Assembly (NCBI GenBank): GCA_035690485.1
Contig: DASSKL010000008.1
Location: 1-62,585 of the forward strand
Direction of reading: 5' to 3'
DNA: 62,585 nt
DNA from: Mycobacteriales bacterium
GTDB lineage: Bacteria > Actinomycetota > Actinomycetes > JAFAQI01 > DASSKL01
A model generated the notes under the pieces. It was not told the origin of the DNA. It searched no databases and saw only the letters and a program-made list of their open reading frames with translations. Below, piece by piece: positions 16,489 to 24,503 of this stretch; positions within the stretch are counted from its first letter, which is position 1, and each line of letters begins with the position of its first letter. Made by a program: the position numbers and the translations under genes.

Positions 16489-18908
16489 CGGGCACCTGCC
16501 TGCGCCTCGTGGAGGGCGCGCCAGACGCGCTCCGGCGAGCACGGCATGCGAACGTCCTGCACCCCGAGATGGCGTACGGCGTCGAGGACCGCGTTGACCA
16601 CGGCGGGGGTCGAGGCGATCGTGCCGGCCTCCCCCACCCCCTTGACGCCGAGCGGGTTCGACGTCGAGGGGGTGACCGTGCGGTCGGTGACGAACTCCGG
16701 CAGGTCGGACGCGGCGGGCACGAGGTAGTCGACCAGGGTGCCGCTGGTGAGGTTGCCGTCGGCGTCGTAGACGCCCTCCTCGAACAACGCCTGCGCGATG
16801 CCTTGCGCGAGCCCGCCGTGCACCTGCCCTTCGACGATCAGCGGGTTGATGACGTTGCCGACGTCGTCGACCGCGACGTACTTCCGGATCTGCACCCAGC
16901 CGGTCTCGGTGTCGACCTCGACCGCGCACAGGTGCGTGCCGTGCGGGAAGGAGAAGTTCTCCGGATCGAGCACGTAGTCGCTGTTGAGCGACGGCTCCAT
17001 GCCCTCGGGCAGGTTGTGCGCCGCGAACGTCGCGAGCGCGACCTCCTGAATGCTGACCTTCGCGTCGGGTGACCCCTTGACACTGAAGACGCCACGCTGG
17101 AAGTCGATGTCGCCCTCGCTCGCCTCCAGCAGGTGGGCCGCGACCCTACGAGCCTTGTCGACGACCTTCTCGCAGGCCTTGTGCACGGCGATGCCGCCGA
17201 CGACCAGCGACCGCGACCCGTAGGTGTCCATGCCCATCGGCGCCGTCTTGGTGTCGCCGTGGATCACCTCGACGTCCTCGAACGGCACGCCCAGCGCGTC
17301 GGAGGCGATCTGCGACCACGAGGTGACGTGGCCCTGCCCGTGCGGGCTGGTGCCGGTGACGACCTCGACCTTGCCGGTCGGCAGCATCCGGATCGTCGCG
17401 GCCTCCCACCCGCCGGCACCGTAGGACAGCTGCCCGAGGACCCGCGAGGGCGCGAGGCCGCACATCTCGGTGAACGTCGAGATGCCGATGCCGAGCTGCA
17501 CGGGATCGTTGCGGTCTCGCCGCTGCTGCTGCTCGGCGCGCAGCCCCTCGTAGTCGAACAGCTCGGTCGCCCGGTCGGTGGCGGCTTCGTAGTTGCCGCT
17601 GTCGTAGGTCAGCCCGGCGATCGTCGTATAGGGAAACTCCTCGTGCCGGATCCAGTTCTTGCGACGCAGCTCGAGCGGGTCCATGCCGAGCTCGACGGCC
17701 AGCTCGTCCATCACCCGCTCGATGGCGAACGTCGCCTCGGGTCGGCCCGCGCCGCGGTAGGCGTCGGTCGGGGTCTTCGTGGTGAAGACGCCGGTGCAGG
17801 TGAAGCGGTAGGCGTCCATCTTGTAGATGGCGTTGAACATGAAGGCACCGAGCACCGGCACGCCGGGCGTCACCAGCATCAGGTAGGCGCCCATGTCGGC
17901 CTTGAGCTCGACCTTCAGCCCGCGGATCGTGCCGTCCCGGTCGGCGGCGATCGCGATGTCCTGGATCTGGTCACGGCCGTGGTGGGTGGCGAGGAAACCC
18001 TCGCTGCGCGACTCGGTCCACTTCACCGGCCGGCCGAGCCTCCGCGCGAGCAGCAGGCAGACGACCTCCTCGCCGTAGACCTGCAGCTTGGAGCCGAAGC
18101 CGCCGCCGACGTCCGGGGCGACCACCCGCAGCTTGTGCTCCGGCAGTCCGGTGACCATGGCCAGCATCAGCTTGAGCACGTGCGGCACCTGCGTGGAGGA
18201 GTAGACGGTGTACTCGTCGCTGGCGGGCAGCGGCGCGACGACGACCGCCCGCGGCTCCATCGCGCAGGGCACCAGCCGCTGCTGGATGAACCGCCGCTCG
18301 ACGACCACCTCCGCGGCGGCGAACACGTCGTCGACGGGTCCGTTCTCGAACGGCCAGGTGAACGACCTGTTGGTGCCCTTGTCGGCATGGACGAGCACCT
18401 CGTCCTTGAGCGCCTCCTCCATGTCGACGACGGCCGGCAGCGCGTCGTACTCCACGTCGATCGCCTCCAGCGCGTCGGCGGCGCTGTAGCGGTCGCGGGC
18501 CACCACGACGGCAACGGGGTCGCCGACGTGCCGGACCTCGTCGACCGCGATCGGGTGGTGGTCGGGATGCACCATGTCGGGCGTCACCGGCCAGGCGCAC
18601 GGCAGGCCGATCTGGTCGGCCCCCAGATCCGACGCGGTGTAGGCCGCGATGACACCCGGCCGCTGCAGCGCCCCTGACACGTCGAGCTTCGTGATGCGCG
18701 CGTGCGCCATCGGGCTGCGCAGCAGCGCGGCGTGCAGCATGCCGGGGAACTGGATGTTGTCGGTCCAAGTGGTCTGGCCGGTGACGAGCTTGGCGTCCTC
18801 CTTGCGGGCGCGCCGCCGCCCGATCTCCGTCGTCTGGTCGGGCGGCGCGAGCACGTCGGCCTGCCGGATCTGCTCGGCGACGAGACCTGCGTCGAGTTCC
18901 TCGGTCAC
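16485..18908 (-). CDS. coxL: Form II CoxL-type molybdenum hydroxylase large subunit
   Basis: This 807-residue subunit holds the molybdopterin cofactor. GFGSKLQVYGEE and the loop AYRGAGR (residues 383-389) identify it as a xanthine-dehydrogenase-family large subunit. AYRGAGR is the form II signature; true (form I) CO dehydrogenases carry AYRCSFR with the copper-binding cysteine. The C-terminal GVKGVGEAGTIASTPAVVNAV contains the catalytic glutamate near the Mo. The GTG at 18908 overlaps the coxS stop (GTGA). The enzyme should hydroxylate or oxidise a small substrate with water as oxygen donor. CO is possible but unproven for form II, and an aldehyde or N-heterocycle is the alternative. Confidence 0.93.
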   Translation of the reverse strand: MTEELDAGLVAEQIRQADVLAPPDQTTEIGRRRARKEDAKLVTGQTTWTDNIQFPGMLHAALLRSPMAHARITKLDVSGALQRPGVIAAYTASDLGADQIGLPCAWPVTPDMVHPDHHPIAVDEVRHVGDPVAVVVARDRYSAADALEAIDVEYDALPAVVDMEEALKDEVLVHADKGTNRSFTWPFENGPVDDVFAAAEVVVERRFIQQRLVPCAMEPRAVVVAPLPASDEYTVYSSTQVPHVLKLMLAMVTGLPEHKLRVVAPDVGGGFGSKLQVYGEEVVCLLLARRLGRPVKWTESRSEGFLATHHGRDQIQDIAIAADRDGTIRGLKVELKADMGAYLMLVTPGVPVLGAFMFNAIYKMDAYRFTCTGVFTTKTPTDAYRGAGRPEATFAIERVMDELAVELGMDPLELRRKNWIRHEEFPYTTIAGLTYDSGNYEAATDRATELFDYEGLRAEQQQRRDRNDPVQLGIGISTFTEMCGLAPSRVLGQLSYGAGGWEAATIRMLPTGKVEVVTGTSPHGQGHVTSWSQIASDALGVPFEDVEVIHGDTKTAPMGMDTYGSRSLVVGGIAVHKACEKVVDKARRVAAHLLEASEGDIDFQRGVFSVKGSPDAKVSIQEVALATFAAHNLPEGMEPSLNSDYVLDPENFSFPHGTHLCAVEVDTETGWVQIRKYVAVDDVGNVINPLIVEGQVHGGLAQGIAQALFEEGVYDADGNLTSGTLVDYLVPAASDLPEFVTDRTVTPSTSNPLGVKGVGEAGTIASTPAVVNAVLDAVRHLGVQDVRMPCSPERVWRALHEAQAGAR

Positions 18909-19375
18909 TTCGCGGCCTCCATCTGCTCGGCGGCCTGGCGGACCGCGCGGACGATGTTCTGGTAGCCGGTACAGCGGCACAGGTTGCCCTCGAGGCCGTG
19001 CCGTATCTCCTCGTCGCTGGGCGACGGGTTGTCACGCAGCAGGTCGACGGCCGCCATGATCATGCCGGGGGTGCAGTAGCCGCACTGCAGTGCGTGGTTG
19101 TCGTGAAACGCCTGCTGCACCGGGTGCCACTGACCGTCGGCGAGGCCCTGGATCGTCGTCACGTCCGCGCCGTCGGCCTGTACGGCGAGCACCGCGCAGC
19201 TCTTCACCGCCTTGCCGTCGAGATGCACCGTGCACGCACCGCAGTTGGAGGTGTCGCACCCGATGGGCGTGCCGGTGCGACCCAGCCGGTCGCGCAGGTA
19301 GTGCACCAGCAGGAGGCGGGGCTCGACCTCGTCCTGGTAACGCACCCCGTCGACGGTCATCTGCACTGTCGTCAT
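18905..19375 (-). CDS. coxS: [2Fe-2S] small subunit of the molybdenum hydroxylase (CoxS)
   Basis: This 156-residue iron-sulfur subunit has the plant-ferredoxin-type cluster ligands C40, C45, C48 and C60 and the second cluster ligands C98, C101, C133 and C135 in CGYCTPG and NLCRCTGY. It moves electrons from the Mo centre in CoxL to FAD in CoxM. The ATG at 19375 has GAGGAG five bases upstream. It is the first gene of the cox run and is divergent from a Nudix gene across a 129-base gap, which must hold the cox promoter. I could not pick out a convincing -35/-10 pair for it. Confidence 0.95.
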   Translation of the reverse strand: MTTVQMTVDGVRYQDEVEPRLLLVHYLRDRLGRTGTPIGCDTSNCGACTVHLDGKAVKSCAVLAVQADGADVTTIQGLADGQWHPVQQAFHDNHALQCGYCTPGMIMAAVDLLRDNPSPSDEEIRHGLEGNLCRCTGYQNIVRAVRQAAEQMEAAK

Positions 19376-19491
19376 GCCATCTCCTCGGCTCTCGGAGTCA
19401 CGGCTGAGCGGACTGCGCCCGTGGCCCGACCCTAGGCCGAAACGCCCCGCGGACGTAAGGGTTCGACCGAAGGCTGCGAGGGCCGCCGCAC

Positions 19492-19497
19492 TACAGT
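19492..19497 (+). promoter_or_regulatory. Candidate -10 element (TACAGT) for the Nudix gene
   Basis: TACAGT is followed by seven bases and then the ATG at 19505, with no ribosome site between. This suggests a leaderless transcript divergent from coxS. Confidence 0.5.
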
Positions 19498-19504
19498 CCG
19501 GCCG

Positions 19505-20014
19505 ATGGTCGAGACGGCGCCCGACGACGTCCGCTACTGCATCCGGTGCGGCGGCGCGATGGCCACGCGCGCCGTCCACGGGACGGCCCGTCGCGGCTGC
19601 CCGTCGTGCGGGCACGTCCACTTCACCGACCCGAAGGTCGGCGTCGGCGTGCTGTGCGTGCACGAGGGCCGCGTGCTGCTCGTGCGCCGCGGCATGGATC
19701 CCGAACGGGGTCGGTGGGCCCTTCCTGCCGGCTTCCTCGACGCCGGTGAGGACCCCCGCACGCGGGCGGCGCAGGAGGTGCTGGAAGAGACCGGTCTCAC
19801 CGTGGCCGTCGGCGATGTCGTCGACGTGTTCGGCGGCCACCCCGGTGGCGCGACGGTGTTCGTGCTGTACGCCGGCGCTTACGTCGCCGGCACGCCGGTC
19901 GCCGGGGACGACGCCGACGAGGCGCGCTTCTTCGGCCCCGACGAGCTGCCCGACCTCGCCTTCGAGAGCACGCTGGCCGGCGTACGCCGCTGGCTCGACA
20001 GCCGAGCCGAATAG
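19505..20014 (+). CDS. Nudix hydrolase with N-terminal zinc ribbon
   Basis: This 169-residue protein has a zinc ribbon (YCIRC near residue 11 and CPSC near 32) followed by a Nudix domain. The Nudix box runs from GFLDAGEDP to QEVLEETGL. The usual arginine of the REUxEE core is glutamine here, while the metal-binding glutamates are kept. Zinc-ribbon Nudix proteins include NADH pyrophosphatases and related housecleaning enzymes, but this one is shorter than NudC and its substrate cannot be named. It is transcribed away from coxS, probably from its own leaderless promoter. Confidence 0.88.
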   Translation: MVETAPDDVRYCIRCGGAMATRAVHGTARRGCPSCGHVHFTDPKVGVGVLCVHEGRVLLVRRGMDPERGRWALPAGFLDAGEDPRTRAAQEVLEETGLTVAVGDVVDVFGGHPGGATVFVLYAGAYVAGTPVAGDDADEARFFGPDELPDLAFESTLAGVRRWLDSRAE

Positions 20015-20040
20015 CCAGGCACTTCCGCAGGGCGGCGCAG

Positions 20041-20307
20041 TTGCCCCACTATGAGCGGGTGGAGGGGGACCGCACCAGCACGGTCACCGTGCTGTTCACC
20101 GATCTCGTCGCGTCGACGCAGCTGCGCAGCCGGCTCGGCGACCTGGCCGCCGATGCCCGGCTGTGCCACGCGGCAGCGGGCGGCGAGGTCCTGGTCGCGG
20201 ACGTCGTCAGGGTGCTGGCGGGCTCACGGACACCGCACCGGTTCGAGCCGCGTGGAGCACTCGAACTGGCCGGGCTGCCGGCGCGGCCGAGGGAGAAAAC
20301 ACCTTGA
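20041..20307 (+). pseudogene. Internally deleted class III nucleotidyl cyclase remnant
   Basis: The 88-codon frame joins the start of a class III adenylate/guanylate cyclase domain (TVTVLFTDLVASTQLRSRLGD, with the first metal-binding aspartate) directly to the end of the same domain (ARLCHAAAGGEVLVADVV, then RVLAGSR and ELAGLPARP). Roughly the middle 100 residues are missing, including the second metal-binding aspartate and the base-recognition and transition-state residues. The frame is still open. Catalysis is not possible, so I call it a pseudogene; a binding-only peptide cannot be excluded. The start (TTG at 20041 or GTG at 20059) is uncertain. Confidence 0.75.
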
Positions 20308-20341
20308 CCCGCACCCGCCCGGGACTGAAGCCTGTCGCGTC

Positions 20342-21184
20342 GTGGGAAATTTCGCCCAAGACATAGCGGTGACGAAGGTCGGCGAGGGCCGCTACCGCGC
20401 CGACCTCGATCACGACTGGGACCTCTTCCCGATCCCGCAGGGTGGCATCGTCGCGTCGTTCGGCCTGCGCGCGGCCGCGGCAGAGATCGCCGACCCGGCC
20501 CAGCAGCTGCGCACCTGCACGACCGTCTTCGCCGGGCAGGTGGTGGCCGGCGAGCTCGAGATCGACGTGCAGGTGCTTCGCCACGGACGCTCCGCCTCGC
20601 AGATCGTCTCGACCGTGCGCAACTCCGGTTCGGCGGCCGGCGCGACGACGGTCTCGGTGTTCGGGGGTCCCCGGCGGGGTCCGACGTTCGTCGACGTGTC
20701 TCCTCCCCAGGTGGCCGCGCCGCTCGACTGCCCGTCGTACGCCGACGACCCCCCTCCCGGGGTGGAGCGGCACGAGCCGTCGCCGTTCTGGACCCGAGTG
20801 GAGGGCCGGCCGGCTCTCGGCCACGCCCCCTGGGAGGACTACGAGCCGACCACCTCGGACGTGGCCACGTGGTACCGCTTCCTCGACCCGCCCCGGCTCG
20901 ACGACGGCAGCCTCGACCCGCTCGGCGTGCTCACGCTGGCCGACCGCATGCCCGGCTGCATCGGCGAGCGTCTGGGGCGCGACGACGACCAGTGGTTCGC
21001 GCCGAGTGCCGACTTGACCATCCACCTCTTCGAGCCGCTGCGCACCGAGTGGCTCCTGGCGCACGACCGCGCCCGCTGGGCCGACGACGGCTGGGCATCC
21101 GCCGAAACCACCCTCTGGGACGAGCACGGCACGCTGGTCGGCTACGCGACGCAGATGATGCTGTTCACCTACACGAGGGGCTGA
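20342..21184 (+). CDS. Acyl-CoA thioesterase family protein
   Basis: This 280-residue protein matches actinobacterial double-hotdog thioesterases of the TesB-like 'thioesterase family protein' group. The N-terminal hotdog shows AVTKVGEGRYRADLDHDWDLF, PQGGIVASFGLRAA and the C-terminal one shows LADRMPGCIG and LTIHLFEPLRTEWLLAHDRA with WASAETTLWDEHGTLVGYATQM at the end. It would hydrolyse acyl-CoA esters in the cytoplasm. The start is not certain: GTG 20342 keeps the conserved N-terminal strand, while GTG 20369 is shorter; neither has a clear ribosome site. It follows the cyclase remnant in a different frame. Confidence 0.82.
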   Translation: MGNFAQDIAVTKVGEGRYRADLDHDWDLFPIPQGGIVASFGLRAAAAEIADPAQQLRTCTTVFAGQVVAGELEIDVQVLRHGRSASQIVSTVRNSGSAAGATTVSVFGGPRRGPTFVDVSPPQVAAPLDCPSYADDPPPGVERHEPSPFWTRVEGRPALGHAPWEDYEPTTSDVATWYRFLDPPRLDDGSLDPLGVLTLADRMPGCIGERLGRDDDQWFAPSADLTIHLFEPLRTEWLLAHDRARWADDGWASAETTLWDEHGTLVGYATQMMLFTYTRG

Positions 21185-21236
21185 GCCGCGCCACCTCGAC
21201 GACCCGCTGAGCCGCCGACTCCCAGGGCCGAGAGTC

Positions 21237-21273
21237 CCTCCATCAACGGTTGACACGGCGTGTCGTATGGAGG
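21237..21273. repeat. Nested inverted repeats upstream of gabD
   Basis: CCTCCAT (21237-21243) is the inverse of ATGGAGG (21267-21273), and inside lies the perfect palindrome GACAC-GGC-GTGTC (21252-21264), preceded by TTGACA at 21251-21256. The layout suggests a repressor site over a -35 element for the aldehyde dehydrogenase gene at 21324. Confidence 0.5.
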
Positions 21274-21323
21274 AGGGGAGTTCGATCGAGCAGCTGGCCG
21301 CCGACGATGGGTAGGCGAGGGGC

Positions 21324-22790
21324 ATGGCCGACAGCGCGCGGGAGAAGCAGGTTCTGGACGACGTCCCGACGGGGCTCTTCGTCGACGGCAGGTGGCGCGA
21401 GGCCGCCGGCGGCGGCTCCTTCACCGTCCGCGACCCGGCAACCGGCGACGCGCTCTGCGAGGTGGCCGACGGCGGCGGGGAAGACGCCATGGCAGCACTC
21501 GATGCCGCCTGCGACGCGCAGGCGGGCTGGGCCGCCACGCCGCCACGGGAGCGCGGCGAGATCCTGCGGCGGGCCTGGGAACTGCTGCAGGAGCGCATGG
21601 CTGACCTCGCCCTGCTCATGACCTTGGAGATGGGCAAGCCCCTCGACCAGTCGCGAGCCGAGGTGGCCTACGCCGCCGAGTTCTTCCGCTGGTTCGCCGA
21701 GCAGGCGGTGCGCATCGACGGCCGCTGGTCGACCAACCCCTCCGGCGACGGCCGCCTGCTCACGATGAAGCAGCCGGTCGGGCCGTGCCTGCTGATCACA
21801 CCGTGGAACTTCCCGCTGGCCATGGGCACCCGTAAGGTCGGCCCGGCGGTCGCCGCCGGCTGCACGATGGTGCTCAAGCCGGCACAGCTGACCCCGTTGT
21901 CATCGCTCGCCCTCGCCGCCGTGCTTGCCGATGCGGGACTGCCACCCGGTGTCCTCAACGTCGTCACCGGCGCGTCGGCGCGCGCGATCTCCGAGCCGCT
22001 GCTCGCCGACCCGCGGCTGCGCAAGCTGTCCTTCACCGGCTCCACACCGGTCGGTCGTGCGCTGATGGCCGGGGCGTCCGAGAACCTGCTGCGGGTCTCG
22101 ATGGAGCTCGGCGGCAACGCGCCTTTCCTCGTGTTCGACGACGCCGACATCGACCACGCGGTCGACCAGGCCGTCATCGCGAAGATGCGCAACATGGGCG
22201 AGTCCTGCGTCGCGGCCAACCGCTTCCACGTGCACGAGCCCGTGGCCGATGAGTTCACGAGCCGGCTCGCCGAGAAGCTGGCCGCCATGCGCGTCGGCCG
22301 CGGCACCGAGACCGGCGTCGAGGTCGGGCCGCTCATCGACGACGACCAGCGGCACAAGGTGAGCGACCTCGTCGACGACGCCGTACGCCGAGGGGCGCAG
22401 GCCGTCACCGGCGGGTCGGCCGTCGACGGACCCGGGTCCTTCTACGAGCCGACGGTGCTGGCCGGCGTGGACGAGTCGGCGCAGATGTACCGCGAGGAGA
22501 TCTTCGGACCGGTCGCCCCCGTCTACCGCTTCGCCACCGAGGACGAGGCGCTGCGGCAGGCCAACGGCACCGACTACGGCCTGGTCGCCTATGTCTTCAC
22601 CAACGACCTGCGCCGCGCGCTGCGGGTCGCCGAGCGGGTGGAGGCGGGCATGGTCGGCCTCAACCGCGGCATGGTCTCCAACCCGGCAGCACCGTTCGGC
22701 GGCGTCAAGCACTCCGGGTTCGGCCGCGAGGGCGGGGCCGAAGGCATCGGGGAGTACGTCGCGACCAAGTACGTCGCGGTCGACCTCTAG
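21324..22790 (+). CDS. gabD: NAD(P)-dependent succinate-semialdehyde dehydrogenase family aldehyde dehydrogenase
   Basis: This 488-residue enzyme has all aldehyde dehydrogenase hallmarks: PWNFPLAMGTRKVGPAVAAGC, the cofactor-site FTGSTPVGRALM, the general base glutamate in MELGGNAPFLV, and the nucleophile cysteine in MGESCVAANRFHV. The residues MVLKPAQLTPLSSLALA and AGMVGLNRGMVSNPAAPFGGVKHSGFGREGG place it in the GabD-like group that oxidises succinate semialdehyde to succinate. The cysteine context (GESC rather than GQTC) leaves the substrate open. Its stop overlaps the convergent phosphatase stop in the shared CTAG at 22787-22790. A palindromic region upstream may regulate it. Confidence 0.85.
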   Translation: MADSAREKQVLDDVPTGLFVDGRWREAAGGGSFTVRDPATGDALCEVADGGGEDAMAALDAACDAQAGWAATPPRERGEILRRAWELLQERMADLALLMTLEMGKPLDQSRAEVAYAAEFFRWFAEQAVRIDGRWSTNPSGDGRLLTMKQPVGPCLLITPWNFPLAMGTRKVGPAVAAGCTMVLKPAQLTPLSSLALAAVLADAGLPPGVLNVVTGASARAISEPLLADPRLRKLSFTGSTPVGRALMAGASENLLRVSMELGGNAPFLVFDDADIDHAVDQAVIAKMRNMGESCVAANRFHVHEPVADEFTSRLAEKLAAMRVGRGTETGVEVGPLIDDDQRHKVSDLVDDAVRRGAQAVTGGSAVDGPGSFYEPTVLAGVDESAQMYREEIFGPVAPVYRFATEDEALRQANGTDYGLVAYVFTNDLRRALRVAERVEAGMVGLNRGMVSNPAAPFGGVKHSGFGREGGAEGIGEYVATKYVAVDL

Positions 22791-24451
22791 GCGAGTCGCC
22801 GGTCGAGCACCCGGTGCAGCTCGGGCACCCCCTGACCTGGAGGTGCCATGTCGAAGGCCACCGACAGGGCCGCTCCATCGGCCTGCACCGTGGAGATCAT
22901 GTTGTCGAACCACGGCCCCGAGGTCATCTCCCACTGCAGCGGCGGCGTCGGGACGCCCGCCGCTCGCGACAGCGTGCGGCCGAACCACCGGCCGACCCGG
23001 CTGCGGGCGAACCGCTCGCCGTGCCGGACGTAGCGCGGCAGCGCGTTGCGGATCGGCGAGCACACGATCTGGTGGACGGGGCAGCGCGCGGCCGGCCCGT
23101 CACGGAACGACGCGTCGGCGACATAGCTGAAGTGCACGTCGCCGGACAGCAACGTCACCGAACGCGGGACGGGACCGTCGGCGCCCGTCGTCACCCGCTG
23201 GAGCAACCCGGCCAGCCGGCGGAACGACGACTCGAAGGCCGCCCAGTGCTCGAGGTCGAGCGCCTGGCGCACCTTCTCGCCGAGACCCGCCGCCCGCCGT
23301 CCCCAGGCACCGGCGCAGACCGCTTCGTTCCAGGCCTCGACGTGGTGCAGGCCGATCGGCAGCAGCACGGGCAGCGAGGTGGCGACCAGCAGGTGCTCGA
23401 CCTCGCCGGCGAGCTGCTCCTCGAGCCAGCGCCACTCCTCCTCGTCGATCATCTCGCGCACGTCGCCCTCGACGACCCGTCCCGCGCGGGAGTCGACGAC
23501 CACCAGCCGGACGGCACCGAAGTCGCGGGCGTAGCTCCAGCGCGCGTGCTTGCGCCCGTCGTCCTCCACCTCGGCCCGCGCGGCGAAGTCGCGGAGGAGG
23601 TCGCCGGCGTCGCTCGCGCAGTCACGGACCGCTCGGAAGACCTCGTCGTCGGCCAGCTCGTGGCGCGGCAGGTTGCCGATGTGCTGGTAGATCCAGTAGC
23701 TCATCAAGGCGCTCTCGATGTGCTCCTGCCACCAGTCCGTGCGACGCATCTGGGCGCGCCACGCCCCCGAGGTGTTCCAGTCGTCGTGCACGTCGTGGTC
23801 ATCGAAGATCATCGTCGACGGGACCGTCGACAGCAGCCATCGGATCGTCGGGTAGCTCCACGACTCCCGGTAGAGCACGCAGTACTCCGGGAAGTCGTAG
23901 ACCTGCCTGCCCGGCGGCCGGGCGGTGTCACGGCGGCGGCGGGCGAACTCCAGCGTCTGCGGCGACACGGTGTCGTCGGCGTAGACCTGGTCGCCCGCGA
24001 AGAACAACGCATCGGGCCACGTCTCGGGATCCTCGTGCCGCATGCCCTCCGCCAAAGCCCACAGGGCGTCCTGCTCGCGGCCCCGCTCGTCGCGGGTCGG
24101 GGACCACGTGTAGGGCGGATGGTGCGGCAGCGCCGTGCGGCAGGACCCCCACACCAGCCGGAACGGCCGCGACCGGGCGACGGTGCGGATCCGCGGCGTC
24201 GGGTAGTCGTAGCCCTCCGGCGGCCAGACGAGGTGCCCGTCGAGGCGCACGTCGTAGGTCGTTGCGCTGCCCGGGGCCAGGCCGCCGATCTCGACCAGCG
24301 CGTAGTGGTGTCCGCAGACTTCGAAGGTGGGAGCCTCGTGGCCGAGCACGCCGACGGTGCAGCGGGCCGAGGTCTCGACCCAGACGGTCGCGTCGGTCTC
24401 GCCGGCGTGCCGCAGCATGGGGCCGAGCACCAACGTCGGTGGCGAGGACAT
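22787..24451 (-). CDS. PhoD-like alkaline phosphatase/metallophosphatase
   Basis: This 554-residue protein has the PhoD metallophosphatase core: WGSCRTALPHHPP, the metal ligands in ALFFAGDQVYADDTV and MIFDDHDVHDDWNTSG, and the late SGDVHFSYVADASF. An N-terminal fibronectin-like sandwich (about residues 1-95, with DATVWVETSARC) precedes it. No signal peptide is seen, unlike secreted PhoD, so it may be cytoplasmic; similar actinobacterial proteins are annotated as alkaline phosphatase D family. The substrate is a phosphodi- or monoester of unknown kind. The ATG at 24451 has CAGACT six bases upstream and may be leaderless. Confidence 0.88.
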   Translation of the reverse strand: MSSPPTLVLGPMLRHAGETDATVWVETSARCTVGVLGHEAPTFEVCGHHYALVEIGGLAPGSATTYDVRLDGHLVWPPEGYDYPTPRIRTVARSRPFRLVWGSCRTALPHHPPYTWSPTRDERGREQDALWALAEGMRHEDPETWPDALFFAGDQVYADDTVSPQTLEFARRRRDTARPPGRQVYDFPEYCVLYRESWSYPTIRWLLSTVPSTMIFDDHDVHDDWNTSGAWRAQMRRTDWWQEHIESALMSYWIYQHIGNLPRHELADDEVFRAVRDCASDAGDLLRDFAARAEVEDDGRKHARWSYARDFGAVRLVVVDSRAGRVVEGDVREMIDEEEWRWLEEQLAGEVEHLLVATSLPVLLPIGLHHVEAWNEAVCAGAWGRRAAGLGEKVRQALDLEHWAAFESSFRRLAGLLQRVTTGADGPVPRSVTLLSGDVHFSYVADASFRDGPAARCPVHQIVCSPIRNALPRYVRHGERFARSRVGRWFGRTLSRAAGVPTPPLQWEMTSGPWFDNMISTVQADGAALSVAFDMAPPGQGVPELHRVLDRRLA

Positions 24452-24457
24452 GCAGGC

Positions 24458-24463
24458 AGTCTG
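24458..24463 (-). promoter_or_regulatory. Candidate -10 element (CAGACT) for the phosphatase gene
   Basis: CAGACT on the minus strand lies six bases before the ATG at 24451, with no ribosome site. The spacing equals that at coxD. Confidence 0.35.
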
Positions 24464-24503
24464 CCCCGCGTTTCGACATCACTCGTGAGGAGACTGATCG
24501 GCT

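Noticed and set aside
16485-18908. Form I carbon monoxide dehydrogenase
   Set aside because: The active-site loop is AYRGAGR, not AYRCSFR with the copper-binding cysteine, so I only call a form II CoxL.
20051-21184. Cyclase-thioesterase fusion protein
   Set aside because: The cyclase remnant is in a different reading frame from the thioesterase. The upstream part of the long thioesterase frame has no cyclase sequence.
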